NCBI RefSeq assembly: GCF_000014565.1
Contig: NC_008268.1
Span: forward strand, 1,674,001 to 1,738,000
Direction: 5' to 3'
Origin: Rhodococcus jostii RHA1
GTDB lineage: Bacteria > Actinomycetota > Actinomycetes > Mycobacteriales > Mycobacteriaceae
DNA: 64,000 nt
A program made the translations under genes and the position numbers. Shown piece after piece: positions 8,988-17,184 of this stretch. The notes beneath the pieces are model-generated. The model had not been told where the DNA came from and ran no database searches. It saw only the letters and a program-made list of their open reading frames with translations. The first letter of the stretch is position 1, and each line of letters begins with the position of its first letter.

Positions 8988-9061
8988 GACACGGGGTGCT
9001 CCGCACGGGCGGGGCTGAGAACACACCCGGGAACCTGCTCAGGTAATGCTGACGAAGGGAT
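8988..9061 (+). promoter_or_regulatory. TPP riboswitch (THI element)
   Basis: The conserved THI-box pieces are present in order: ACGGGGTGC (8991-8999), GGGCTGAGA at 9012-9020, ACCC near 9025, GAACCTG at 9031-9037, and CAGGTAATGCTGACGAAGGGA ending at 9061 (positions 9040-9061). It ends nine bases before the tenA start, and the GAAGGGA end segment overlaps the expected ribosome-binding region, so thiamine pyrophosphate probably represses translation of the operon directly, as in other actinobacteria. Confidence 0.92.
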
Positions 9062-9070
9062 GTCAACGTT

Positions 9071-9793
9071 GTGAATAGCTCTGTCCAAGATGCTGCCGGC
9101 GCCGGCCAGCACGCCCGATTCACGGACCACTTGTGGGACCGGACCAAGGTGCTGCGCGAGGCGATCGACGAACTCGAGTTCCTGCGCCGCCTCGGCGACG
9201 GAACGCTGCCGCTGGACGTGTTCCGCACGTACATCGAGCAGGATTTCCTGTACCTGACCGGGTACGCGAAGGCCCTCTCACTGGTGGCCGCGCACGCGCC
9301 GGGCCCGGTCGAGGCCGGCTTCTGGGCGGGTTCGGCCGCCGAGGCCGCCACGGTCGAGGCCACGCTGCACCAGAATCTGCTGACCAGCGGACAACTCCCC
9401 GAGTCGGACGTGGAGCCGCTGCATTCGCCGGCCTGCCTCGGGTACATCTCCTACCTGACGGCCGTCGCCGCCACCGAGCCGTACGCGGTGGCCGCCGCGG
9501 CGGTGCTGCCCTGCTTCTGGATCTACGCCGACGTCGGGCACCGGCTCGCGGCGAGCGCCCGCGAGGTGCTTTCCGCCGACCCGTCGCACCCGTACGCACA
9601 GTGGGTGACCACCTACGACGCGGAGGAGTTCCACGCCGCCGTCGCGAGGGCCCGCGAACTCGTGGATGCCGCGGCCGAGGCCGCGACCGACGCCCAGCGC
9701 GAGGCGATGACGGAGGCGTTCGTGATCGCCAGCCGCTACGAACTCATGTTCTGGGACACCGCTCTCAACAAGCAGGAATGGCCGGCGTCGTGA
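9071..9793 (+). CDS. tenA: TenA-family aminopyrimidine aminohydrolase
   Basis: 240 aa, GTG start right behind the TPP riboswitch. TenA hydrolyses 4-amino-5-aminomethyl-2-methylpyrimidine to HMP, salvaging base-degraded thiamine. The all-helical TenA/THI-4 fold is recognisable from FRTYIEQDFLYLTGYAKAL and from LPCFWIYADVG, where Cys148 matches the catalytic cysteine, followed by the YDAEEF and late YELMFWD segments. It is first in a riboswitch-controlled operon with a pyrimidine ABC transporter, which fits the known salvage route. The stop overlaps the next start (GTGA). Confidence 0.9.
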   Translation: MNSSVQDAAGAGQHARFTDHLWDRTKVLREAIDELEFLRRLGDGTLPLDVFRTYIEQDFLYLTGYAKALSLVAAHAPGPVEAGFWAGSAAEAATVEATLHQNLLTSGQLPESDVEPLHSPACLGYISYLTAVAATEPYAVAAAAVLPCFWIYADVGHRLAASAREVLSADPSHPYAQWVTTYDAEEFHAAVARARELVDAAAEAATDAQREAMTEAFVIASRYELMFWDTALNKQEWPAS

Positions 9794-10818
9794 CACTCTT
9801 CTCTCGTACCAAGCGCGCTGCCACCGCAGCCATCGTCCTGGTCTCCGCCCTGTCGCTGCTCACCGGTTGCGCCGGTGACTCGCAGTCCGGCGACACCATC
9901 CGGTTCGCACTCGACTGGACACCGAACACCAACCACACCGGCCTGTTCGTCGCCCAGCAGGAAGGCTGGTTCGCGGACGCCGGCCTCGATGTGCAGGTGC
10001 TGCCCTACAACGACACCTCGCCCGACACCCTGGTCGACGCCGGTAACGCGGAGTTCGGGGTGAGCTTCCAGAGTTCCGCGACGTTCTCGAAGGCCGCGGG
10101 CGCACAGACCACGTCGGTGATGGCTCCGCTGCAGCACTGGGCGACGGGCATCGCGGTGAAGGCGGATCGCGCCGACATCACCCGCCCCCGGGATCTGGAC
10201 GGCAAGATCTACGCCGGGTTCGCGGATCCGGACGGCGAGGAGACGCTGAAGCAGATCATCCGGAACGACGGCGGCAAGGGCGAATTCACCACCGTCACGC
10301 TCGGCACCTCGGCGTACGAGGCCGTGTACTCCGGCACCGCCGACTTCACCGTCTCGTTCTTCGGCTGGGAGGGCATCGAGGCCGAGCACCAGGGCACCCC
10401 GATGCGCTACTTCCACTACACCGACTACGGCTTCCCGGATGCGTACGCGCTCGTCATCGAGGGCAACGAGCAATGGATGGCCGACCATCCCGAGCAGGCC
10501 CGCAAGTTCGTCCAGGCCCTGCAGCGCGGATACCAGTTCGCCGCCGACCGGCCGGACGAGGCCGCGCAGATCCTGATCGACGCCAACCCCGGCGCCTTCA
10601 CCGACGAGTCCCTCGTGCGGGAGAGCCAGCAGATGCTGTCCTCCGAGTACATGAAGGACAGTTCCGGCAAGGTCGGGACCCAGACGGCCGAGCAGTGGGC
10701 GGGGTACTCCGGTTTCCTGTTCAAGCACGGCCTGCTCACCGGCCCCGACGGGGCACCGCTGACCACGGAACCCGACTGGTCGACGTATTTCACCAATGAG
10801 TACCTCACTCAGCCCTGA
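9790..10818 (+). CDS. thiY: Pyrimidine ABC transporter, NMT1/THI5-like binding lipoprotein
   Basis: 342 aa from the GTG at 9790, which overlaps the tenA stop; AGGAA lies ~11 bases upstream. An ATG at 9778 is possible but leaves no ribosome site. The signal peptide ends in lipobox LLTGC. The mature N-terminus FALDWTPNTNHTGLFVAQ is the hallmark of ThiY/THI5-like proteins that bind N-formyl or aminomethyl pyrimidine precursors of thiamine. The protein is tethered outside the membrane and delivers ligand to the permease encoded next. The symbol is given by family and context. Confidence 0.85.
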   Translation: MTLFSRTKRAATAAIVLVSALSLLTGCAGDSQSGDTIRFALDWTPNTNHTGLFVAQQEGWFADAGLDVQVLPYNDTSPDTLVDAGNAEFGVSFQSSATFSKAAGAQTTSVMAPLQHWATGIAVKADRADITRPRDLDGKIYAGFADPDGEETLKQIIRNDGGKGEFTTVTLGTSAYEAVYSGTADFTVSFFGWEGIEAEHQGTPMRYFHYTDYGFPDAYALVIEGNEQWMADHPEQARKFVQALQRGYQFAADRPDEAAQILIDANPGAFTDESLVRESQQMLSSEYMKDSSGKVGTQTAEQWAGYSGFLFKHGLLTGPDGAPLTTEPDWSTYFTNEYLTQP

Positions 10819-11617
10819 CCCGAGTCTGCGCACTACGGCCCCGGGCACCTCCCCGCTGCTGCGGCGGGTGCTGCCCGCGGTCGTGGTCGTGGCACTGCTG
10901 GTCGTCGCGTGGCAGGTGTACGTGACGGTCAGCGATATCCGGCCGCAGGTGCTGCCGTCGCCGCTGCGGGTGGTCCAGCAGGGTTGGCGGGCGCGGGACG
11001 CCATCTCCGGTCACGCCTCCGCGACACTGCAGGTGACGCTGATCGGGTTCGCCGTCTCCCTGCTCTTCGCGTGGGCCCTCGCGGTGCTCGTGGACTTCTC
11101 CCCGTGGCTGCGACGCGCGTTCGTTCCACTGTTCGTCGTGTCGCAGACGCTGCCGATCATCGCGATCGCGCCGCTGATGATCATCTGGTTCGGATTCGGT
11201 CTGCTGCCGAAGATTCTCGTGATCGCCCTCGCCACGTTCTTCCCGATGACGATCGGACTGATCGAGGGTTTCGCCGCGGCCGACCGGGAGGCGGGCGCGT
11301 TGTTGCGCAGCATGGGCGCCTCACGGTGGCAGGAATTCCGCTACGTGCGGCTTCCGTCGGCGATCCCCCGGTTCTTCACGGCCCTGCGCATCGGCATCAC
11401 GTACGCCGTGGTGGGTGCCGTGTTCGCCGAATACGTCGGGGCCACGTCCGGTCTCGGCATCTACATGGCGACGCAGAAGAACTCCTTCCGCACCGACCTC
11501 GTGCTGGCGGCGGTGCTCGTGACCGCCGTGATCAGCGTCAGCCTCTACCTGCTCACCTTCGCGGTCGAGCGTGTCGTCGCCCCGTGGATCAAGAACGAGA
11601 GGGCCCGGCATGAGTGA
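10796..11617 (+). CDS. thiX: Pyrimidine ABC transporter permease
   Basis: 273 aa, BPD_transp_1 permease with about six membrane helices. The coupling-loop EAA motif is visible (EGFAAADREAGALLRSMGAS), as in taurine/nitrate-type permeases to which ThiX belongs. The ATG overlaps the end of the binding-protein gene by 23 bp, and the downstream ATPase gene overlaps it by 8 bp, so translation is coupled along the operon. Expression should follow the TPP riboswitch upstream of tenA. Confidence 0.85.
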   Translation: MSTSLSPDPSLRTTAPGTSPLLRRVLPAVVVVALLVVAWQVYVTVSDIRPQVLPSPLRVVQQGWRARDAISGHASATLQVTLIGFAVSLLFAWALAVLVDFSPWLRRAFVPLFVVSQTLPIIAIAPLMIIWFGFGLLPKILVIALATFFPMTIGLIEGFAAADREAGALLRSMGASRWQEFRYVRLPSAIPRFFTALRIGITYAVVGAVFAEYVGATSGLGIYMATQKNSFRTDLVLAAVLVTAVISVSLYLLTFAVERVVAPWIKNERARHE

Positions 11618-12422
11618 GACCGCGCGCGTCGCACTGTCCGGCCTGAGCAAGGGATTCCCGGTCCGCGGCGGCATCCGGCCCGTCCTCGACGACGTCTCGT
11701 TCACCGTCGAACCGGGTGAGTTCGTGTCGGTGATCGGCCCCAGCGGGTGCGGGAAGAGCACCGCGTTCTCCATGCTCGCCGGTCTCGACCAACCCGACTC
11801 CGGCACCGTCACGATCGGCGGCGAACCGGTGCGTCCCGCGGGGAGAGGCCCCGCGAAATGCGCGTACATGCCGCAGAAGGACCTGCTGTTCCCGTGGCGC
11901 ACCGTCCTCGACAACACCACCCTCGGACTCGAGGTGCAGGGCGTGCCCCGGAAACAGGCGCGGGACAAGGCCCGGGAATTATTCTCCGTGTTCGGTCTCG
12001 GCGGGTTCGAGGACGCCCGTCCCAGCCAGCTGTCCGGCGGGATGCGGCAACGGGCCGCGATGCTGCGGACCGTCGTCCAGGACCGTCCGGTGCTGCTGCT
12101 CGACGAGCCGTTCGGCGCCCTGGATTCGTTGACCCGCACCGAGATGCAGACCTGGCTGCAGGATGTGTGGCAGCGCTACCGGTGGACCGTCCTGATGATC
12201 ACCCACGACATCCGGGAGGCCGTCTACCTGTCGGACCGGGTGGTCGTGCTGTCCGCGCGGCCCGCCACCGTGCGGCGCGAGGTGACGGTGGGACTGCCCC
12301 GTCCCCGCGAACTGTCGATGATGACGTCGCCCGAGTTCGCGGACGTCGAACACGAACTGCTCGGGGTGCTCCACGAGGAGTCGCGGCGAGCACTCGTCGA
12401 GCAGGAGTCGGCCCGGCACTGA
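11610..12422 (+). CDS. thiZ: Pyrimidine ABC transporter ATP-binding protein
   Basis: 270 aa from the ATG at 11610, supported by GAGAGGG eight bases upstream; an earlier in-frame start would lie deep in the permease gene. Walker A is GPSGCGKST (residues 43-51), the Q-loop is YMPQKDLL, the signature is LSGGMRQR and Walker B is VLLLDEPFGALD, followed by the H-loop MITHDI. It belongs to the nitrate/taurine/ThiZ class of ATPases and would energise import of the thiamine pyrimidine moiety. Last gene of the operon. Confidence 0.87.
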   Translation: MSETARVALSGLSKGFPVRGGIRPVLDDVSFTVEPGEFVSVIGPSGCGKSTAFSMLAGLDQPDSGTVTIGGEPVRPAGRGPAKCAYMPQKDLLFPWRTVLDNTTLGLEVQGVPRKQARDKARELFSVFGLGGFEDARPSQLSGGMRQRAAMLRTVVQDRPVLLLDEPFGALDSLTRTEMQTWLQDVWQRYRWTVLMITHDIREAVYLSDRVVVLSARPATVRREVTVGLPRPRELSMMTSPEFADVEHELLGVLHEESRRALVEQESARH

Positions 12423-12435
12423 AACAGGCCGCGCC

Positions 12436-13797
12436 TCAGAGCAATGCCGCCTCGAGCTCACCCAGAGCAGTCTCGAGATAGAAGAGGATGCGCTGCAGGC
12501 TCGGCACCGACCGACGGCACCCGATGACACCGAAATCGAGGTTGCCGCCGTTTGTGGTGAGCGTGATGTTGAGTGCCTGCCCGTCCAGCACCACCGACGT
12601 CGGGTAGATGCCGTCCAGCCGGGACCCGTTCCAGTACATGGTCTTCCGCGGTCCCGGGACGTTGGAGATGATCACGTTGAACGGCGGCGGCGTGAAGCGG
12701 ACGAACCCCGGCACCGGTGTCAGAGCGATCGGCGACATGTTGACCGCGGACCACGCCAGCGCCTGCATCGAGGTGAGGCTGCCGAACAGCTCCTTCCCCT
12801 GGGACATGGAGGCGGAGATCGCCGTCAGGCGCTCGGCCGGGTCGTCGACGTCCGTCGCCAGGTTGCACAACGTGACCCCCACCGCGTTGCCGCCGGCGTC
12901 GGCCTGCTGCTCGTCGCGCAGCGACACCGGAACCATCGCGATCAGCGGCTCGTCGGGCAGCGCGTTCTGTTCCTCCAGATACCCCCGCAACGCCCCGGCG
13001 CACATGGCCATCACGACGTCGTTGACACTGACCCCCGCCACCTTCCGGACGGCGTGGACGCGTTCGAGCGGCCAGGACTGCGCGGCGAACCGGCGCGCGC
13101 CACCGATCGGGACGTTCAGCATGGTGCGGGGCGCCTCGTACGGAAACCTCATGTCGTGCTGCCCCATCGCGGTGCGGGCGATGCGCAGCGACGCAGGCGC
13201 GAGACCGGCCACCTCACCGACCGTGCGGCGGACCCCGTTCATCACCGACCAGAGGTCGGGGGCGGGGGCGGCACCGTTGGCCGACGCCCTGCGCGGCAGG
13301 TTCCACGGCGGCGGTGCGTCACGCACGTCCGGGTCGGTCGACAGCGTCCGCATCAGCAGCCGCAAACCGGAGACCCCGTCCATCAGCGAGTGGTGCAGCT
13401 TGGTGTAGATCGCGAACCGGCCGTCGCTGAGACCCTCGATCAGATACATCTCCCACAGCGGGCGATGACGGTCCAGGAGCGTGCCGTGCAACCGAGACGT
13501 CAGCGTCAGCAGTTCCCGGACCCGATACGGGGCCGGCAGCGCCGAATGACGCACGTGGTATTCGAGATCGACGTCCGACTCGTCGGCCCACCACAGGTTC
13601 CCGAGACTGCCGACGGGGCCCGCAGGTTTCTTCCGAAAGGCGGGGTCGACGTCCGTGTGCTCGAGCAATGTTTCGTGCATCGACTTCACGTAGTCGGGGC
13701 CGGCATCCTCCGGCGGTGTGAACAATTCGAGCGATCCCACGTGCATCGGATGCTCTCGCGATTCGCCGAGAAGGAATATCGAATCGGTAACCGGCAT
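12436..13797 (-). CDS. WS/DGAT-type O-acyltransferase
   Basis: 453 aa. Wax-ester synthase/diacylglycerol acyltransferases esterify acyl-CoA to diacylglycerol or fatty alcohol for storage lipid. The catalytic HHxxxDG motif is KLHHSLMDG (His135, His136, Asp140), the N-terminal MPVTDSIFLL is the usual PLSPxDxxFL-like start, and the late ISNVPGPRKTMYWNG segment is a second family hallmark. The ATG at 13797 was preferred because AGGTGGGG precedes it; a GTG at 13818 has no site. It converges with the pyrimidine transporter operon and is divergent from an HSL-type esterase, suggesting a lipid-turnover pair. Confidence 0.88.
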   Translation of the reverse strand: MPVTDSIFLLGESREHPMHVGSLELFTPPEDAGPDYVKSMHETLLEHTDVDPAFRKKPAGPVGSLGNLWWADESDVDLEYHVRHSALPAPYRVRELLTLTSRLHGTLLDRHRPLWEMYLIEGLSDGRFAIYTKLHHSLMDGVSGLRLLMRTLSTDPDVRDAPPPWNLPRRASANGAAPAPDLWSVMNGVRRTVGEVAGLAPASLRIARTAMGQHDMRFPYEAPRTMLNVPIGGARRFAAQSWPLERVHAVRKVAGVSVNDVVMAMCAGALRGYLEEQNALPDEPLIAMVPVSLRDEQQADAGGNAVGVTLCNLATDVDDPAERLTAISASMSQGKELFGSLTSMQALAWSAVNMSPIALTPVPGFVRFTPPPFNVIISNVPGPRKTMYWNGSRLDGIYPTSVVLDGQALNITLTTNGGNLDFGVIGCRRSVPSLQRILFYLETALGELEAALL

Positions 13798-13975
13798 GAT
13801 CCCCACCTGGACGTTCACCCCCGCTCGGTCACTATCCCATTACGACTTCCGTCTGGATGCTACGTCGGGCGTAGCGTCCGTGCGACCAACTTCGATGTAG
13901 ACCGTACGGCGCAAAGAGGTGGAAAACCTAAAGGAAGCAAGTCGACGGGCACCGAGGCCGGATCGGAGGCAGGCA

Positions 13976-14965
13976 ATGAGCACTGCGACTTACGAATTCT
14001 GCCCGTCACCCCTCCCGGTGACGCGGCGGGAGTTCGCCGGAGCCAGCCTGCAGTCGACGGCCCTCGCCCACACACTCCGACGCACGGTCCGGCCGTTCCT
14101 GGACGGGTGGGCGCGCTACCCCGAACTGCCGTGGCCCACGGGAGTCGTCGACCTGTTCGGGTACTCGCTCGGTCCCATCCGCGGAACCGTGCGCAGGCCC
14201 ATCCGGCTGCCGCACTGCCGCGCCGAATGGATCCGGCCGCCGGGTGAGCTCGGCGACCGGGCGATCCTCTACCTCCACGGCGGGGCGTTCCTGTGCTGCG
14301 GGATCAACTCCCACCGCCAGATGGTGTCCCGGATCTCGGCGGAGTCGCAGGCGTCGACGCTGAACGTCGCGTACCGGATGATCCCGCGGAATCCCATCCG
14401 GGCGGCCGTCGAGGACGGTGTCGACGGGTACCGGTGGCTGCTCTCGCACGGCTACACCGCAGACCGGATCGTCATCGCCGGCGACTCGGCGGGCGGGTTC
14501 CTGACGTTCATGGTGACGCTCGAAGCGCTGCGCCAGGGGTTGCCGCGTCCCGCCGCCGACGTCGCGCTGTCGCCGCTGACCGACCTCGATCCGGTGAACA
14601 AGCTGGCCCATCCCAACGCCGACCTCTGCGCTGTCTTCCCCAAACGCGCGGTCGGTGCCCTGTCCAGGCTGATCGAAAGGCTGGACACCAGGGGCGGGCA
14701 CGAGCCGTCCACGTCACCCGTGGACGGCTCCCTCGCCGCCATGCCGCCGGCGCTGATCCAGACCGGCTCGCAGGAAATGGTCTACGTCGACGCGGAACTG
14801 ATGTCCGAGCGGCTGTCCCAGGCGGGTGTGCCGTGCGAACTGCAGGTGTGGGAACGGCAGGTGCACGTCTTCCAGGCCGCCGCCGGACTGCTCCCCGAGG
14901 GCACCCGCGCCATCCGCGAGATCGGCCGGTTCATCCGCAAGGCCACACCCGTGAGTACTTCTTAA
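13976..14965 (+). CDS. Alpha/beta hydrolase, hormone-sensitive-lipase-like
   Basis: 329 aa. HGG at residues 101-103 forms the oxyanion hole and GDSAGG (169-174) holds the nucleophile Ser171; the pattern is the HSL/family IV esterase class. The triad His is probably in the late VHVFQ segment. GGAGG lies six bases before the chosen ATG at 13976, and an upstream GTG frame at 13919 lacks a site. Divergent from the WS/DGAT acyltransferase, so it may hydrolyse the ester products or related lipids. The final codons run into a hairpin shared with the convergent ferredoxin gene. Confidence 0.85.
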   Translation: MSTATYEFCPSPLPVTRREFAGASLQSTALAHTLRRTVRPFLDGWARYPELPWPTGVVDLFGYSLGPIRGTVRRPIRLPHCRAEWIRPPGELGDRAILYLHGGAFLCCGINSHRQMVSRISAESQASTLNVAYRMIPRNPIRAAVEDGVDGYRWLLSHGYTADRIVIAGDSAGGFLTFMVTLEALRQGLPRPAADVALSPLTDLDPVNKLAHPNADLCAVFPKRAVGALSRLIERLDTRGGHEPSTSPVDGSLAAMPPALIQTGSQEMVYVDAELMSERLSQAGVPCELQVWERQVHVFQAAAGLLPEGTRAIREIGRFIRKATPVSTS

Positions 14966-14995
14966 CCGCCCCGGACGTTGACAAGTACTCACGGG
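14948..14995. terminator. Long hairpin between two convergent genes
   Basis: Perfect 13-bp arms, CCCGTGAGTACTT (14948-14960) and its complement (14983-14995), around a 22-bp loop. The esterase stop lies in the loop and the ferredoxin stop at 14989-14991 lies in the right arm, so the structure ends both transcripts. Its outer bases CCCGTGAGT match the dispersed 48-bp palindromes found further along, although the inner part differs. Confidence 0.65.
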
Positions 14996-15321
14996 GTGAA
15001 GAGGTGGTTCCGGTCGAGCGTGGACCCCGGCGTGCGACGGCCACCCCACCCGATCACGGCGCGGTAGGCGCCGAGCGCCCCGGACTCCGCCAAACCCTCG
15101 GCGTCGGTGTGCGTCGAGTCCTCGGGAACCGGGGTGTCGAACGGCGCGACATACAGCGCGTCGGTCGGACAATTCGCTTCACACATGAAGCATGTCTGAC
15201 AGTCCTCCTGATGCGCGACGACGGGAACCCCGTCCGTGCCGCGGCGGAAGACGTCCGTCGGGCAGACCTTGATGCAGATGTCGCACTGCACGCAGCGGTC
15301 GGCGACGACGACCTCGATCAC
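14989..15321 (-). CDS. Two-cluster [4Fe-4S] ferredoxin-type subunit (pair A)
   Basis: 110 aa from a GTG overlapping the flavoprotein stop (GTGA). Two Cys motifs, CVQCDICIKVCP and CQTCFMCEANCP, should bind two [4Fe-4S] clusters; the rest is a short tail. Fusion-free flavoprotein plus diferredoxin pairs resemble the AprA/AprB and fumarate-reductase-like layout, where the ferredoxin carries electrons to or from the flavin subunit. It is a paralogue of the ferredoxin at 51.8-52.1 kb. The function of either pair is unknown to me. No membrane segment is present. Confidence 0.82.
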   Translation of the reverse strand: MIEVVVADRCVQCDICIKVCPTDVFRRGTDGVPVVAHQEDCQTCFMCEANCPTDALYVAPFDTPVPEDSTHTDAEGLAESGALGAYRAVIGWGGRRTPGSTLDRNHLFTP

Positions 15322-16895
15322 GACGCGACCGTCCGGGCCTCGGCGGTTCCGTGTTCCGGCCGCACCCACACCTCGCCCAGTCCGCCCGACAGCAGTCGAC
15401 GGGTCTGCGCCGGATCGGTGTCGGGCAGGTCGGTGCGCACGTGCATTCCCCTGGTCTCGGTCCGCGCCAGCGCGGAGTGCGTCGACCACCGCGCGACGGC
15501 GAGCATCGCGGCGGCCGAACGTGCCTGCAGCAGCTCCCGTTCGGTGCCGCCGAGCAGATCGGCGGCACCCGACCAGGCCTCGTCGAGGGCGGTCACGCTG
15601 TCCTGCAGGCTCGTCGCGCTGCGCCGGTAGCTGCGTCGCAGCGGCAGGGTGTGCTCCTGCACCAGTCCGACGATGGAGCGCGACGCCTGCCGGCGGGCCG
15701 ACGGTCCGCGCAGTCCCGCCGCGCCCGCGCCGCGCACCCTGTCGGGGACGGGACGCGTCCGCGCGAACCGGGCGGCACCCGCGCCGGCCCACGTCCCCGA
15801 GGAGATGGCCCACGCCCCGTTGTGGCTGCCGCCGCCGCTGCGACCGCCGGTGATGAGCTCCCGGGTTGCCGCGTCGCCCGCCACGAACAGGCCGGGAACG
15901 TCGCTGGCGCAGTCGGTGCCGGCGACCCGGATGCCGCCGGTTCCGCGCACCGTACCCTCCAATACGGCTCGCACGGGATACTTCTGCGTGAACGGGTCGA
16001 TGCCCGCCTTGTCCAGCGGCAGAAAGTAGTTCGGTTGCGAGGTGCGCATGGCTGCGCGAATGTCGGGTCTGGCCCGGTCCAGTCGCGCATACACGGGGCG
16101 GCCGGCGGCGAGGTGCGCCATCGCGGCGCCGCGTGCGGAGAAGCCGCCGTCGCCCAGCGTCCGACCGTCCGCGTCGTAGTAGGTGGCGAACTGCATCATC
16201 AAACCCTTGGTGTGGCCACTCCACGCCGGTGCCAGCGCGTAGGCCGTCGAGAATTCCATGCCCGAGAACGATGCCCCGACCTCGGCGGCCATCAGCAGTC
16301 CGTCGCCGGTGTCGACGTTCGTCCCGAAGCTTCCGGACATGAAGGCGCAGCCGCCGGTCGCGACGACCACTGCCCCGGCGCGCACCGACCACGGCGCGTA
16401 TCCGTTCTGCCGTTGCAGACCCGCGGCACCGGACACGACGCCGTCACCGGTGGTGAGCAGTTCCAGGGCGGGGCTGTGGTCGAGGATGGTGACCCCGGCG
16501 CGGTGCACGCGCCTGCGCATCCGACGCATGTACTCCGGCCCCTGCAGGCTGGTGCGCACCTCCCGGCCGTCGTCGCCGGACGGAAACCGGTAGCCGGCGC
16601 CTGCCAGTTCGTCCACCCGGTGGTGGGTCTCCTCGAGGACCCGGTACATCCAGGCCGGCTCCGACAGCCTGCCGCCGTCCTCGAAGCGAGCCTGCACCGA
16701 CCGTTCGCGTGCCGGCCCGGGCGGGACATTCCACAGGTTGTTGCCGCCCGACGCGGTGGGACCGCTGGTGCCGCAGTACCCCTTGTCGGCGAGGACGACC
16801 CGCGCGCCGTCCCGGGCCGCCGCCAGTGCCGCCCACGTTCCGGCGGGTCCGCCGCCGAGGACGAGGACGTCGGCGTCGATCTCGAGCCGGCTCAC
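15318..16895 (-). CDS. FAD-dependent oxidoreductase, fumarate reductase/AprA-like (pair A)
   Basis: 525 aa, GTG start that overlaps the stop of a 29-codon ORF by four bases. N-terminal dinucleotide fold VLVLGGGPAGTWAALAAA binds FAD, followed by DKGYCGTSGPTASGG, an FRD/SDH flavoprotein-like loop. A later VPGLFVAGDAA segment is the second FAD-binding motif and GGGSHNGAWA sits near the active site. C-terminal residues ~400-525 form the helical domain of this superfamily. It is encoded with a diferredoxin and strongly resembles the protein at 52.1-53.7 kb. Substrate unknown; an AprA-like or dehydrogenase role is only structural analogy. Confidence 0.8.
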   Translation of the reverse strand: MSRLEIDADVLVLGGGPAGTWAALAAARDGARVVLADKGYCGTSGPTASGGNNLWNVPPGPARERSVQARFEDGGRLSEPAWMYRVLEETHHRVDELAGAGYRFPSGDDGREVRTSLQGPEYMRRMRRRVHRAGVTILDHSPALELLTTGDGVVSGAAGLQRQNGYAPWSVRAGAVVVATGGCAFMSGSFGTNVDTGDGLLMAAEVGASFSGMEFSTAYALAPAWSGHTKGLMMQFATYYDADGRTLGDGGFSARGAAMAHLAAGRPVYARLDRARPDIRAAMRTSQPNYFLPLDKAGIDPFTQKYPVRAVLEGTVRGTGGIRVAGTDCASDVPGLFVAGDAATRELITGGRSGGGSHNGAWAISSGTWAGAGAARFARTRPVPDRVRGAGAAGLRGPSARRQASRSIVGLVQEHTLPLRRSYRRSATSLQDSVTALDEAWSGAADLLGGTERELLQARSAAAMLAVARWSTHSALARTETRGMHVRTDLPDTDPAQTRRLLSGGLGEVWVRPEHGTAEARTVAS

Positions 16896-16981
16896 GAAGC
16901 GAACAGCATCGCCGACGCGACGACGGCCGCCCCGGTTCGTTCGGACAGCGGGCGGCGGAACAACCAGTCGAGTAGAGACAT
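16892..16981 (-). CDS. Possible 29-residue small protein coupled to the flavoprotein
   Basis: An ATG at 16981 is preceded by GGGGGT with a five-base gap. The frame runs 29 codons and its TGA overlaps the GTG of the flavoprotein gene, the same coupling used between flavoprotein and ferredoxin. The peptide begins MSLLDWLFRRPLSE and ends in a short hydrophobic stretch (AAVVASAMLFAS), so it could be a tiny membrane-associated subunit or just a translational leader. The second flavoprotein pair has no such ORF that I can see. Support is the start site, spacing and overlap only. Confidence 0.45.
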   Translation of the reverse strand: MSLLDWLFRRPLSERTGAAVVASAMLFAS

Positions 16982-17184
16982 CGTTACCCCCGGTCGGAGC
17001 GGTATGGACACCGCTCGATCGTCGGCTGACCGGCTCGTCCGAACAAGGGTTCTCGTCAGCGTGCGCCGAACCCCGGCAACCATCCAGCGAACCCGCCCCG
17101 ACGACTTACCTTCCGGACACATGCGGCAGCAGGCGGCACCGCCCTCTATGGTGGACGCATTTGCACGCCGAGGACGGGTAGCGC

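Noticed and set aside
9778..9789. ATG at 9778 as the start of the pyrimidine-binding protein
   Set aside because: Its ribosome site would overlap the start itself; the GTG at 9790 has proper spacing and the common GTGA overlap.
15318..16895. Naming the flavoprotein pair as APS reductase (AprAB)
   Set aside because: The subunit layout is similar but no sulfur genes are near and I cannot confirm the AprA active-site residues.
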